A DNA stretch of 64,000 nt from Halomonas sp. Y3 (lineage in GTDB: Bacteria > Pseudomonadota > Gammaproteobacteria > Pseudomonadales > Halomonadaceae): assembly GCF_024137965.1 (NCBI RefSeq), contig NZ_CP099975.1, positions 2,294,001 through 2,358,000 on the forward strand. Reading direction: 5' to 3'. The notes below the pieces were generated by a model. It was not told where the DNA came from and ran no database searches. It was given only the letters and a program-made list of their open reading frames with translations. Positions 46,723-54,955 of the stretch are shown here, in pieces; the stretch's first letter is position 1; the number at the start of each line of letters is the position of its first letter. Both the position numbers and the translations under genes were made by a program.

Positions 46723-47622
46723 ATGGCATTCCCCCAACACGTCCGCCTGGTCGAGGTCGGCCCCCGCGACGGCCTGCAGAACGAGCCCGAGCCGATCAGC
46801 ACCGCCACCAAGCTGGAGCTGATCGACCGCCTGGGCGCGGCCGGCCTCAGCTACATCGAGGCCGCCAGCTTCGTCTCGCCCAAGTGGGTGCCGCAGATGG
46901 CCGACCACCGCGAGGTGATGCAGAACCTCGCCCGGCTCGAGGGCGTCACCTACGCGGCGCTGACCCCCAACCTCAAGGGGCTGGAAGCGGCACTCGAGTG
47001 CGGCGTCGAGGAGGTGGCGGTGTTCGGCGCGGCCTCCGAGGCCTTCTCCCAGAAGAACATCAACTGCTCCGTGGCCGAGTCCCTGGCGCGCTTCGAACCG
47101 GTGCTGGAGCGCGCCCAGGCCGCCGGCGTGCGGGTGCGCGGCTACGTCTCCACCGTGCTGGGCTGCCCCTACGAGGGTGAGATCGCCCCCGCCAAGGTGG
47201 CCGAAGTGTCCAAGGCGCTCTATGAAATGGGCTGCTACGAGGTGTCGCTAGGCGACACCATCGGCGTGGGCACCCCGCTCAAGGCCAAGCGCATGCTCGA
47301 GGCGGTAAGCCGCGAGGTGCCCATGGACAAGCTCGCCGCCCACTTCCACGACACCTACGGCCAGGCGCTGGCCAACCTCTACGCGGTGCTGGAGGAAGGC
47401 ATCGCCGTGGTGGACAGCTCCGTCGCCGGCCTCGGCGGCTGCCCCTACGCCAAGGGCGCCTCCGGCAACGTGGCAAGCGAGGACGTGGTCTACCTGCTCA
47501 ACGGCCTCGGCATCGAGACCGGCATCGACCTCGACGCCCTTGCCGCCACCGGCACCTGGATCACCCAGACCATCGGCCGACCCAACCGCTCCAAGGTGGG
47601 GGTGGCACTCGCCGCCAGGTAA
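46723..47622 (+). CDS. liuE: Hydroxymethylglutaryl-CoA lyase
   Basis: 299 residues. TIM-barrel lyase: [31 protein letters not shown] (metal Asp in GPRDGLQNE), KWVPQMADH, and the family signature [22 protein letters not shown] with catalytic Cys. Cleaves HMG-CoA to acetyl-CoA and acetoacetate, completing leucine/isovalerate breakdown. Confidence 0.93.
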   Translation: MAFPQHVRLVEVGPRDGLQNEPEPISTATKLELIDRLGAAGLSYIEAASFVSPKWVPQMADHREVMQNLARLEGVTYAALTPNLKGLEAALECGVEEVAVFGAASEAFSQKNINCSVAESLARFEPVLERAQAAGVRVRGYVSTVLGCPYEGEIAPAKVAEVSKALYEMGCYEVSLGDTIGVGTPLKAKRMLEAVSREVPMDKLAAHFHDTYGQALANLYAVLEEGIAVVDSSVAGLGGCPYAKGASGNVASEDVVYLLNGLGIETGIDLDALAATGTWITQTIGRPNRSKVGVALAAR

Positions 47623-47642
47623 TCGCAACGGCAACACGCAAA

Positions 47643-47680
47643 AGCCCCGAGCCAGGTGACTGACTCGGGGCTTTTTTTTG
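47643..47680 (+). terminator. Strong intrinsic terminator of the liu operon
   Basis: Stem AAGCCCCGAG/CTCGGGGCTT, 12-base loop CCAGGTGACTGA, then eight T. A closely related terminator in inverse orientation lies at 60466-60507. Confidence 0.93.
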
Positions 47681-47685
47681 GACAG

Positions 47686-47768
47686 TTTAACGCTGCCAAC
47701 ACGCGCAGCTTTGTAGTGGAGGCGAAGCCGCAACGAAAAAGCTGTCGCCATGATTGGCCTGGTTAGCT
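47686..47768 (-). repeat. attC1
   Basis: 83 bp; on the - strand begins AGCTAAC and ends with crossover core GTTAAAC. It is the distal end of the array, a few bases from the liuE terminator. Confidence 0.85.
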
Positions 47769-48158
47769 CTGCTATCGAGCAGCATCATGAATGAATTGAT
47801 CCATTGCTCGCTTGTACGCTGTCAACCTACTTCCACTCAGAATGCTATGTTTCGACATGAAGCGAAAGTGAGCTCTCGATGCCACTTGATTCAGGCGAAC
47901 GGCTTCGTTCCTAACACTTCTAGCCCACTCTGGCTCATCGACCGTTCTCGATATTAAATCCTCTCCCAGAAAGAGCGAAACAGACTCTGACTGAAAACGA
48001 AGAAGCCAGACCTCATAGGAATACCTAGACCCTACTCCCAGAAGTCTTAAATCCGAGAACACTGATTCGGACTTCTTAGGAATTTTTAACCTTCTGAAAG
48101 CCCGAGCCGTTACCTCATCAAAAAGGGCATCTAGTTTGTGGCCTTTCTTTCTCGCTTT

Positions 48159-49704
48159 GTAACTATTCAGGTGGTTGCGGATAGCCTGTCGCCAACCACC
48201 TGATTTTTCTGGCATAGTGTGCCTAATCCTTCGGCATATCTATGCGGTGACATGACCATCAGCGATATCAACGTCGACGAGGCTCTGGAGCGGGTCCGAC
48301 AGCAGCTCAAGGAAGACCAGACGGTCTCTCCGTCGCTGCGTGCGGCCATCGATGTGCTGATGTTGCTGGTCAAGCTCATGGCCGATCGCCTGGCCACCAG
48401 TAGCCGCAACAGCAGCAAGCCACCGTCCCAGGATCCCAATCGCCAGCGCCGCTCGCGCGCCAAAGGCGAGCGGCGCCCCGGCGGACAGCCAGGGCATGAG
48501 GGTAAGACGTTGGCGCCGGTGACGGACCCCGACGAGGTGGTCAAGCTCCGTGTCGATCGTCGGCAACTCCCCAAGGGGCGTTCTTACCGCCCGGTCGGCG
48601 TCGAAACGCGCCAAGTGCAGGACATCGTAATCCAGGCCGTGGTCACCGAATATCAGGCTGAGGTCCTCGAAGATGATCAGGGGCAACGCTACGTGGCGCC
48701 ATTCCCCGAGGGCGTGACTCGCCCCATCCAGTATGGCCCTCGCCTCAAGGCGCATGTCGTCTATCTCTCCCAGTATCAGCTGTTGCCCTATGCGCGTATC
48801 CGCGAGTTGCTCACCTCGCAGTGCGGCCTGTCGCTGAGCACCGGCACCCTGTTCGCCTTCAACCAGGAGGCCTACCAGCGGGCCGAGGCGTTCGCCGAGT
48901 GGGTGATCCCGGCGCTACGTGAAGCAGCCACCGTCCATGCCGATGAAACCGGAATGCAGGTCGGTGGCAAACGCTACTGGCTACACAGCGCCTCCAACGA
49001 GGCCCTGACCTGGTTGGCCCCGCACCCCAAGCGCGGCCAGGAAGCGATGGACGCCATCGGCGTATTGCCCTTCGTGCGTGGCGTGCTGGTGCATGATCAC
49101 TGGAAGCCCTACTACCGCTATCCGGATTGCCGGCACGCGCTCTGTAATGCGCACCACCTTCGGGAGCTGACAGCGGCCTGGGAGAACGATGGCCAGGCAT
49201 GGGCCAAGGCCTTGCATGACCTGTTGTTGGAGATGCATCGCGCCGTGGAGGTGGCCGACGGCTGCCTCTCGGCCGATGAGACCCGAGCCTGGCGGCAGCG
49301 CTATCGAGATTGCCTGGCGAAAGGGGACGCCGAGTGCCCCCCGCCGGTGAAACCGCCACCTGGAACGCGAGGCCGGGCCAAGCGCACCAAGTCGCGCAAC
49401 CTCCTGGAACGCCTCCAGGCGTACGAGGACGACGTGTTGCGCTTCCTCGACGACCCTGCCGCTCCCTTCACCAACAACCAGGGGGAACGCGATCTGCGAA
49501 TGACCAAGGTCCAGCAGAAAATCTCGGGCTGCTTCCGCTCCTGGGAGGGGGCGGAGATCTTCTGCCGGATGCGCAGCTTCCTCTCGACCGCCGTCAAGCA
49601 AGGGGTGGCGGCGCATACCGCACTGGAGCAACTGTTTGCGGGTGATGTGCCATCCTTCATGCAGCCTACAGCCACGGATCAGGCGGCGTGAGCTAAACAG
49701 TTAC
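48159..49704 (+). mobile_element. IS66-family element, single-gene type
   Basis: 1546 bp. Ends GTAACTATTCAG and complement GTAACTGTTTAG; 8-bp target duplication CTCGCTTT (48151-48158, 49705-49712). Both match IS66 habits. Only the tnpC-type gene is present; tnpA and tnpB are lacking. Confidence 0.9.
48252..49691 (+). CDS. tnpC: IS66-family transposase (TnpC)
   Basis: 479 residues from ATG 48252 (an earlier in-frame codon at 48219 is possible). N-terminal leucine-zipper-like helix and the Ser/Lys-rich [18 protein letters not shown] block, zinc-finger-like region replaced by [19 protein letters not shown] core with [40 protein letters not shown] and the Glu in [23 protein letters not shown]. 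Appears intact. Confidence 0.92.
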   Translation: MTISDINVDEALERVRQQLKEDQTVSPSLRAAIDVLMLLVKLMADRLATSSRNSSKPPSQDPNRQRRSRAKGERRPGGQPGHEGKTLAPVTDPDEVVKLRVDRRQLPKGRSYRPVGVETRQVQDIVIQAVVTEYQAEVLEDDQGQRYVAPFPEGVTRPIQYGPRLKAHVVYLSQYQLLPYARIRELLTSQCGLSLSTGTLFAFNQEAYQRAEAFAEWVIPALREAATVHADETGMQVGGKRYWLHSASNEALTWLAPHPKRGQEAMDAIGVLPFVRGVLVHDHWKPYYRYPDCRHALCNAHHLRELTAAWENDGQAWAKALHDLLLEMHRAVEVADGCLSADETRAWRQRYRDCLAKGDAECPPPVKPPPGTRGRAKRTKSRNLLERLQAYEDDVLRFLDDPAAPFTNNQGERDLRMTKVQQKISGCFRSWEGAEIFCRMRSFLSTAVKQGVAAHTALEQLFAGDVPSFMQPTATDQAA

Positions 49705-50002
49705 CTCGCTTTTTTATAAGCTCCTGATGGAGTCTCGTCGTCTTTGCTAAGCGATATAATTAGCGACTTCAGTGAACACTCTATGGACATTGCTAGATCA
49801 ACGATCGCCTTAGCTCTAAAATTCCTGTTACCCATCGATTCGCAATTACGTACCTGATCAAATCTATCGATGAAAAGATTCCCATCGGTCCAAAAATTCC
49901 GAGCTAAGTGTGACTTGACCGCACGCTGAGGGATATGTCGCTTTGGTACGCCAAGCGCTTTGTTCATTCTCTCTTGCAGAGTCATTACTACCTGATCCTT
50001 TG

Positions 50003-50086
50003 AGCTAACGCCGCCAGCACGCGCGGCTTCGTAGTGAAGGCGAAGCCGCAACGAAAAAGCCGTCGCTGTGCCTGGCCTGGTTATAA
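50003..50086 (-). repeat. attC2
   Basis: 84 bp; - strand begins TTATAAC and ends GTTAGCT. Near-identical to attC1, 3 and 5. The TAA stop of the GNAT cassette lies in its first arm. Confidence 0.87.
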
Positions 50087-50626
50087 GGCATGTAGCTCCC
50101 AGTGATCTCTGCTTATCTTGTACAAAACATGCTCACAAAGAGGGTCAGAAGGTTCTAAGTCCGGATGCTCAAAATTGCTGGCATAGGACATCCCAATTTT
50201 TTCCATGACGGCTTGGGAACGCATGTTGCCAACTGTCGTAAAAGAGACCACCTCTTCTAAATCCAAGTGAGTAAAAGCATACCGCAATGACTCATTGGCG
50301 GCCTCTGTCGCGTAACCCATGCCCCAATATCGTTTAGCAAGACGCCAGCCGATCTCAACACATGGTGAGAACGGCATGCTTTCTTTGGGGATATGAAGTC
50401 CAACAAATCCAGCAAACTTGCTTTGACCAGGGATCTCTAAAGCCCAGAACCCCCACCCACGCTCAGCAATGAGAGACTTGATTTTTTTCCCCATGCTGTA
50501 GCTTTCTTCCTCCGTCAGAAGTTTCGGGAAGAACTCCATTACGTCTTTATCCCGGCACATCTTCGAAAAGGGATAGAGGTCTTCGTCATCCCACTGCCGA
50601 AGTATCAATCTTTCCGTTCTAATCAT
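50081..50626 (-). CDS. GNAT (RimJ/RimL-type) acetyltransferase, integron cassette
   Basis: 181 residues. MIRTERLILRQWDDEDLYPFSKMCRDKDVMEFFP start, CVEIGWRLAKRYWGMGYATEAANESLRYAFTHLDLEEVVSFTTVGNMRSQAVMEKIGM with the acetyl-CoA pyrophosphate loop RYWGMGYATE. The start lies 19 bases inside the cassette and the stop within attC2. Acetyltransferases are common cassette cargo; it is not an aminoglycoside enzyme I recognise. Confidence 0.88.
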   Translation of the reverse strand: MIRTERLILRQWDDEDLYPFSKMCRDKDVMEFFPKLLTEEESYSMGKKIKSLIAERGWGFWALEIPGQSKFAGFVGLHIPKESMPFSPCVEIGWRLAKRYWGMGYATEAANESLRYAFTHLDLEEVVSFTTVGNMRSQAVMEKIGMSYASNFEHPDLEPSDPLCEHVLYKISRDHWELHAL

Positions 50627-50638
50627 GCGTCAGATGAT

Positions 50639-50722
50639 GCCTTACGCCGCCAACACGCGCGGCTTTGGAGTGAAGGCGAAGCCGCAACGGAAAAGCCGTC
50701 GCCGTGCTTGGCCTTGTTAGGT
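50639..50722 (-). repeat. attC3
   Basis: 84 bp; - strand begins ACCTAAC and ends GTAAGGC, so the crossover core has lost or changed one T (GTAAG rather than GTTAG). Confidence 0.85.
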
Positions 50723-50749
50723 TTTTCATTGTCGCCGCAAGACATTGCT

Positions 50750-51994
50750 CTATACCTTTTTAATTTGCTCTCGGCTCATTTCCAGCGCGATGACCCGATA
50801 CAAGTTTCCTGATCCAACAGACTTCACGTAGTATTCTTGAAGTTGGTCAAACCAGAACACATCTATTTGCCAACTTCCATTTTTGCGTGATTGGCAGTAG
50901 CTTCTTTCCAATAGCTGATGAGCTAGAAACGGGTATTTTTCCCCATTCCTCTTATATAGCGAAATCTCTCCCTTATCACCTCCCTCATAACAATAACCTG
51001 GAGAGCTGACTTCTGGCTCACCCGTGGCCCGCTCATACTCATCGTGAAAGCAATAGCAGAATCTAGTTTGCAAAGGCCCCATACACTCGCTTATGAGGTC
51101 AGACATACGCAGCTTACGGAAACTTCCACCGTCAATGTCATTCACACCAATAATGGTTTCGGTGAAACCCAGGAATTTTCTCTTGGATAAAACAACACCA
51201 ATAGAGAAAACCTCATGGAGCTTAACTAGGCACAACAAGCAGGACTCTGCCGAAGTCAAAATCAAGTAGTGCTTCTTGCTCGATAAATCCAAGTAGCCGG
51301 CGAATGGCTCAAATATTTCAGGCTGCAAGCCTGATCCAATCTTTACATACTCCTTCACGCCTTCGTAGTCAGCATTCTCGAGGATTTTTGAGATCTTTAT
51401 AGCGTCAGCATCCAAGAAATAATCCGGGATAGAGTCAACTGCAAATTCATAGGCGATCTTTAGCAAGCCTATCTTGAATTTCAGAATATCTATCTCCCAC
51501 CTTCCACCAACCCCGCCAGTCCTAATCTCGCACCGCCGTTCTCCTTTGACAATTGCAGACTCAGAAATACCCTTTCGCTTAATGATTTTATTGAGAATAC
51601 CATCAATCTTCCCCTCATCTTTTGAGTCCACGGCAATTTCAATAGACTGAACCACTCCAGCATCCTCCTTCAGCTTAATGACTGGGTGGTACAGAACTTC
51701 CAACTTCCCTTCTTTATTGACTTCTACTCTGGCTTTAACTTCAGGATTCCCTTCTTCCACAAAAGTGCCAGCGAAAGGATTAGGAAGGCTGCCACTTTTA
51801 CCTTCTAGCTCTTGAGCGAATCTGTACAAATCTGTCAATTTATGATTAACCAGATGCGAATCGACTTTCTCGCCCATCTTTGAATTGCAGGTCTTGCAAA
51901 CATTGAATATGTGATAGAAGCCACCGAGAGAGTCGGGTATCACATGCTCGTCGCTCATGTCTTCTTTATCTTCTCGACAGATAATGCACAGCAT
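50750..51994 (-). CDS. HNH-type zinc-finger protein of unknown function, integron cassette
   Basis: 414 residues, AT-rich. The N terminus is an HNH_5-like module: Cys3-Cys6 (CIIC), DEHVIPDSLGG with His17, and Cys33-Cys36-Asn37 (CKTCNSKMG). The remaining about 370 residues have no fold I recognise: alternating strands (IKLKEDAGVVQSIEIAVDSKDEG), a hydrophobic centre (KKHYLILTSAESCLLCLVKLHEVFSIGVVLSKRKFL) and several Cys. Similar HNH heads on long unknown bodies occur in putative restriction or anti-phage proteins; that role is only a suggestion. It is by far the longest cassette gene here. Confidence 0.75.
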   Translation of the reverse strand: MLCIICREDKEDMSDEHVIPDSLGGFYHIFNVCKTCNSKMGEKVDSHLVNHKLTDLYRFAQELEGKSGSLPNPFAGTFVEEGNPEVKARVEVNKEGKLEVLYHPVIKLKEDAGVVQSIEIAVDSKDEGKIDGILNKIIKRKGISESAIVKGERRCEIRTGGVGGRWEIDILKFKIGLLKIAYEFAVDSIPDYFLDADAIKISKILENADYEGVKEYVKIGSGLQPEIFEPFAGYLDLSSKKHYLILTSAESCLLCLVKLHEVFSIGVVLSKRKFLGFTETIIGVNDIDGGSFRKLRMSDLISECMGPLQTRFCYCFHDEYERATGEPEVSSPGYCYEGGDKGEISLYKRNGEKYPFLAHQLLERSYCQSRKNGSWQIDVFWFDQLQEYYVKSVGSGNLYRVIALEMSREQIKKV

Positions 51995-52064
51995 AGATTA
52001 ATCACTCCGCTCTATTTTATGAGACTTCCTCGCCACAATCACTCACATTGGGCCCCTGGCGAAA

Positions 52065-52142
52065 ACCTAACGCCGAGCTTTGCGGCAATTTTGGAGCCGC
52101 AAAGCGGTGGGAAAATTGTCCGGCAACAGCGGCTGGTTATAC
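52065..52142 (-). repeat. attC4
   Basis: 78 bp, different in sequence from the main type; - strand begins GTATAAC and ends with crossover core GTTAGGT. Internal arms GCCGCTGTTGCCGG and CCGCTTTGCGGC form the stem. Confidence 0.83.
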
Positions 52143-52679
52143 ATGAGTCTCCTCCGGGATCTGAGCCAATAGGTCAGTAACCCCGATATCCACGCCCACC
52201 TGTGATAGCAAAGTAGAAACTTGTCCTCGATGATGAGTCTGATGGTTAAAGAAATGAAGCACCAGGCTCGAATATCGTTTATTGGCAGAAATCCCTTTGG
52301 TGTTGTGGTAGCTGAGGACGAAATCCAGATCACCTTCGGATAGCTCGGCTGTCCAGTTGATAATCTGGCGATCCAGCCAGATTCGCCGCTCAGATAAGCC
52401 ACCAAGACCTTCAAATAGAATCTGATTCAGGCCCGTAGGACTTTGAAGGTCCGCGACCTCTCGCAATGAGTTCAGGCAGGACGGATGGGTAGCAAAACGT
52501 TTGAGCCAAATGGTATCGCCAACGAGGATGTGGTTCAGAGTTCCCAGGATGGAGCCAAAAAAGGCTCCACGGTCTTTCGCCAAATCTGTCGTAGAAAGCT
52601 GTCCCGCAGCCGCATAAACCTTCGAGTTCATCCACTGATTGTAAGTGGCTAGCAATTCAAAGTGATTTTTCAGGCTCAT
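52137..52679 (-). CDS. DinB-family protein, integron cassette
   Basis: 180 residues. Four-helix DinB/YfiT-like fold: NHFELLATYNQWMNSKVY, GSILGTLNHILVGDTIWLKRF (first metal His in NHI), and SLVLHFFNHQTHHRGQVSTLLSQVG with the HxxxH pair typical of these metal-binding proteins. Likely a thiol- or metal-dependent transferase/stress protein; substrate unknown. The stop codon falls in attC4. Confidence 0.87.
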   Translation of the reverse strand: MSLKNHFELLATYNQWMNSKVYAAAGQLSTTDLAKDRGAFFGSILGTLNHILVGDTIWLKRFATHPSCLNSLREVADLQSPTGLNQILFEGLGGLSERRIWLDRQIINWTAELSEGDLDFVLSYHNTKGISANKRYSSLVLHFFNHQTHHRGQVSTLLSQVGVDIGVTDLLAQIPEETHV

Positions 52680-52695
52680 AAGAGTTCCGCCTCAT

Positions 52696-52779
52696 GTATA
52701 ACGCCGCCAGCACGTGCGGCTTTGTAGTGAAGGCGAAGCCGCAACGAAAAAGACGTCACGGTGACTGGCCTTGTTAGGC
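52696..52779 (-). repeat. attC5
   Basis: 84 bp of the main type; - strand begins GCCTAAC and ends GTTATAC. Confidence 0.87.
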
Positions 52780-53379
52780 AAAGCAATCTGGAACCTGAAC
52801 AACCTGCTGATCCTTAGTAAGTGGGGATAGCATCCACTCAAGACTCCGAAGTGGATAGGTCCGCGCCCAAATTGTACAGGCTAGAAAATGGTGCGCTGCA
52901 GGCTCCGACAGGACGGATTTAACATTCTGCAAAGCAGCTTGCTTATCTTCTGCTTGGTGGATGATAGACCCATAGAATATTGCACGGATCATCTCTTCAG
53001 TATCCAAACCATGCCACTTTTTTCCGGCCCCAGCTCGCTGCCACTGCCGTTTGTTGTGCTTGAGGGCCGCCTTGACCATATTCGAATCACGACAGTGCTT
53101 TCCAATGAGCCCCTGAACCGTGAAGAAATGCGAGGGTTCTTCATTACCCCAAAAGAAGCGAAAATCAATATACAGCCCTTTCAGGCGGTGAACACTTACT
53201 GGAATCCCAGTAGTGTTGAATTTCCCGTCGGAATCATGACCCACCCATCCTGAAACAGTGAATCCTTTGCTTTCAAGCTCTATCCAGTTCCGCTCAAGCT
53301 CCGCGAGGCGGTCTCGGAAAAATTGGACAGTTCTTAACGCCTCGTCATCCATTGGTTCAGTCAGCTCGATTACACTCAA
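52774..53379 (-). CDS. Hypothetical protein, integron cassette
   Basis: 201 residues with a probable TTG start at 53379 (GAGGGAAA a few bases upstream, just inside the cassette). The longer open frame upstream would read through attC6, so it is not used. The protein has an N-terminal amphipathic helix (ALRTVQFFRDRLAELERNWIELESKGF), HRLKGLYIDFRFFWGNEEPSHFFTVQGLI in the middle, and no signal peptide. No family recognised. The stop lies inside attC5. Confidence 0.65.
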   Translation of the reverse strand: MSVIELTEPMDDEALRTVQFFRDRLAELERNWIELESKGFTVSGWVGHDSDGKFNTTGIPVSVHRLKGLYIDFRFFWGNEEPSHFFTVQGLIGKHCRDSNMVKAALKHNKRQWQRAGAGKKWHGLDTEEMIRAIFYGSIIHQAEDKQAALQNVKSVLSEPAAHHFLACTIWARTYPLRSLEWMLSPLTKDQQVVQVPDCFA

Positions 53380-53394
53380 AGCTTTCCCTCTTTT

Positions 53395-53453
53395 GCCTAA
53401 CTGTTCAGCATTTATACGCCGTGCGGAGCATGGCGTATAAATGCCTGTTGGAC
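53395..53453 (-). repeat. attC6
   Basis: 59 bp, a short site: - strand begins GTCCAAC (perfect RYYYAAC) and ends GTTAGGC, with long arms CATTTATACGCC/GGCGTATAAATG. Its intact first arm implies a further cassette once lay to its right; that cassette is not recognisable now. Confidence 0.83.
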
Positions 53454-53592
53454 TAAGCCGCCCATCAGGCTGCTCTGCAGCTTCTATAGGGTATTGTATT
53501 CCACGGAGTGCGGCCTGGGGCATCCGGTCGCGCAGATACAGACCTGTGGTGACGCGTTCGAGCCGTGATGTTGACCATGATCACCGTTCCCT

Positions 53593-54834
53593 CAGGGAAA
53601 ACGCATGAAAAACCCTACACCGCGAGAATGTCTGCGAGGTAAGTCTCATCCAGTGCCGCTTTCTTCTGCTTTCGCCGGATGCCGCCTTTGAAACGGCTCT
53701 CCCCTTTCAGGTAATTCAAGGCGATATGGCGCATCCTGGCGAGGTTTTCCGCCGCCTGACCGCGGTGGATTTTGCAAGCATCCTCGCGGAGCGCGACGTC
53801 CAAGGACCAGTGGAGCTTATTCTCGACAAACCAATGCTGGCGAGCCGCTTCGGCGAGCTTCTTGGCGCTCAGCTCGGCAGAGCTGATGTAGTAGCGGATC
53901 ATCGGGGCTTCTGGCACCTCATCGCCTTCCTGGCGGAAACTCATCACCACGCCCACCGTTTTCAGGCCTGGCCATTCATAGCTAAGCTCCTGAAATTCTT
54001 CAGTAACCTCGCTGACAATATGGTATCGAGTCTCTTGCCGGCCCCGATTCTTCTCGTCCGTGACATACGCATCCCCTTCAAAGTTGACCACCTTGGGCAT
54101 GGGAAACGCTGCCTCGAAGGCATCCGCCAGGGCTGGCTGATTTTCCTTCACCGACAACAGGTAATCGGCGCCCTTCCGCAGCACCTGAGTGGCGATCTTC
54201 TTTTGGCAACCCATGGCATCGATCGTCACCAAGCAACCTTGCAGATTGAGAAGCTTGAGTAGCTCGGGAATCGCCGTGATCTCGTTGGATTTCTCCGCCG
54301 TCTTGACCTGGCCCAGCACCACGCCATTCGCCGCACTGAAGGCACTGACCATGTGTATCGCCCCTTTGCCCTTCCCTCGGCAGTACGACCCTCGCAGCGT
54401 CTTGCCATCGATGGCCACCACCGCGCCCTCCGTCACATCGTGACAGGCCTTCATCCACTCGGCGAATGCGCTTTGCAACTGCTCGGCATTCACCAGGGCC
54501 ATGACCCTGGCCAAGGTGTCATGGCTGGGCACGCCAGCCTCAAAATCGCCGTACTGACGGAGAAAATCGAGCTTCGCGTGGCCAAAGTCCTCGATTTCGT
54601 CCCAACCCTCGGCACCACAGATCACTGCACAGACCGTCAGGAACAGGATATCCGACAGCTGATGCTGCACTTTCCAGGCCTGGCGGAAGTCGGGAACGAT
54701 CGATAAATGGTGCATAAGCGATGGTGTCAGCATGAGGTCATCCATGAGCAAAAGTCGTTAGATGACCACATTAGCTCCTACTGGTAAAGCGCCACGAAGC
54801 CCGTCATAGAGCGGTTTTTCATGCGTTTTCCCTG
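53593..54834 (-). mobile_element. ISAs1-family element
   Basis: 1242 bp, inverted repeat CAGGGAAAACGCATGAAAAA at both ends, and 10-bp target duplication ACCGTTCCCT (53583-53592, 54835-54844). The interrupted sequence (53454-53582 plus 54845-54955) shows no gene I recognise. Confidence 0.9.
53615..54745 (-). CDS. ISAs1-family transposase
   Basis: 376 residues from ATG 54745. H-repeat-associated type: ILFLTVCAVICGAEGWDEIEDFG, VVAIDGKTLRGSYCRGKGKGAIHMVSAFSA, LVTIDAMGCQKKIATQVLRKGADYLLSVKENQ and the C-terminal ENKLHWSLDVALREDACKIHRG. Intact. Confidence 0.93.
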   Translation of the reverse strand: MDDLMLTPSLMHHLSIVPDFRQAWKVQHQLSDILFLTVCAVICGAEGWDEIEDFGHAKLDFLRQYGDFEAGVPSHDTLARVMALVNAEQLQSAFAEWMKACHDVTEGAVVAIDGKTLRGSYCRGKGKGAIHMVSAFSAANGVVLGQVKTAEKSNEITAIPELLKLLNLQGCLVTIDAMGCQKKIATQVLRKGADYLLSVKENQPALADAFEAAFPMPKVVNFEGDAYVTDEKNRGRQETRYHIVSEVTEEFQELSYEWPGLKTVGVVMSFRQEGDEVPEAPMIRYYISSAELSAKKLAEAARQHWFVENKLHWSLDVALREDACKIHRGQAAENLARMRHIALNYLKGESRFKGGIRRKQKKAALDETYLADILAV

Positions 54835-54955
54835 ACCGTTCCCTCTGGGGCCAATTTGCCCCAATGTAGCGCGCCTGCTCGCCAACATCCATCACCGAGA
54901 CGAGCGCCGCCGCAACCCGCGAGCGGGCCGGATAGTCGAGTCCGTTGTGGGTTAT

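Larger units (their letters stand above)
47772..49985 (-). pseudogene. Cassette gene of unknown function, split by an IS66 element
   Basis: Joining 49985-49705 with 48150-47772 (removing the IS and one copy of its 8-bp duplication) gives exactly 660 bases, 219 residues in one frame. The junction reads GAYKKARKKGHKLDALFDEV. The protein is basic and helix-rich, starts MTLQERMNKALGVPKRHIPQ and ends MDQFIHDAAR; no signal peptide or membrane segment. No family recognised. The stop lies four bases beyond attC1. Confidence 0.8.
47686..53453 (-). other. Integron cassette array (five cassettes, six attC sites)
   Basis: Array read on the - strand. Four sites of 83-84 bp are near-identical (attC1, 2, 3, 5); attC4 (78 bp) and attC6 (59 bp) differ. 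Each cassette's first bases after the GTT crossover are complementary to the outer arm of its own attC: AAACCTAAC with GTTAGGTTT for the HNH cassette, CATGTATAAC with GTTATACATG for the DinB cassette, GAGCTAAC with GTTAGCTC for the IS66-split cassette. All genes end at or within the attC arm, as normal cassettes do. The base composition is AT-rich compared with flanking liu genes. Confidence 0.9.

Noticed and set aside
47686..53453. Reading the cassette array on the + strand
   Set aside because: All cassette genes are on the - strand with stops in the attC arms, and the sites read TAAC-A-A...GGCGGCGTTA only on the - strand, the usual attC layout.
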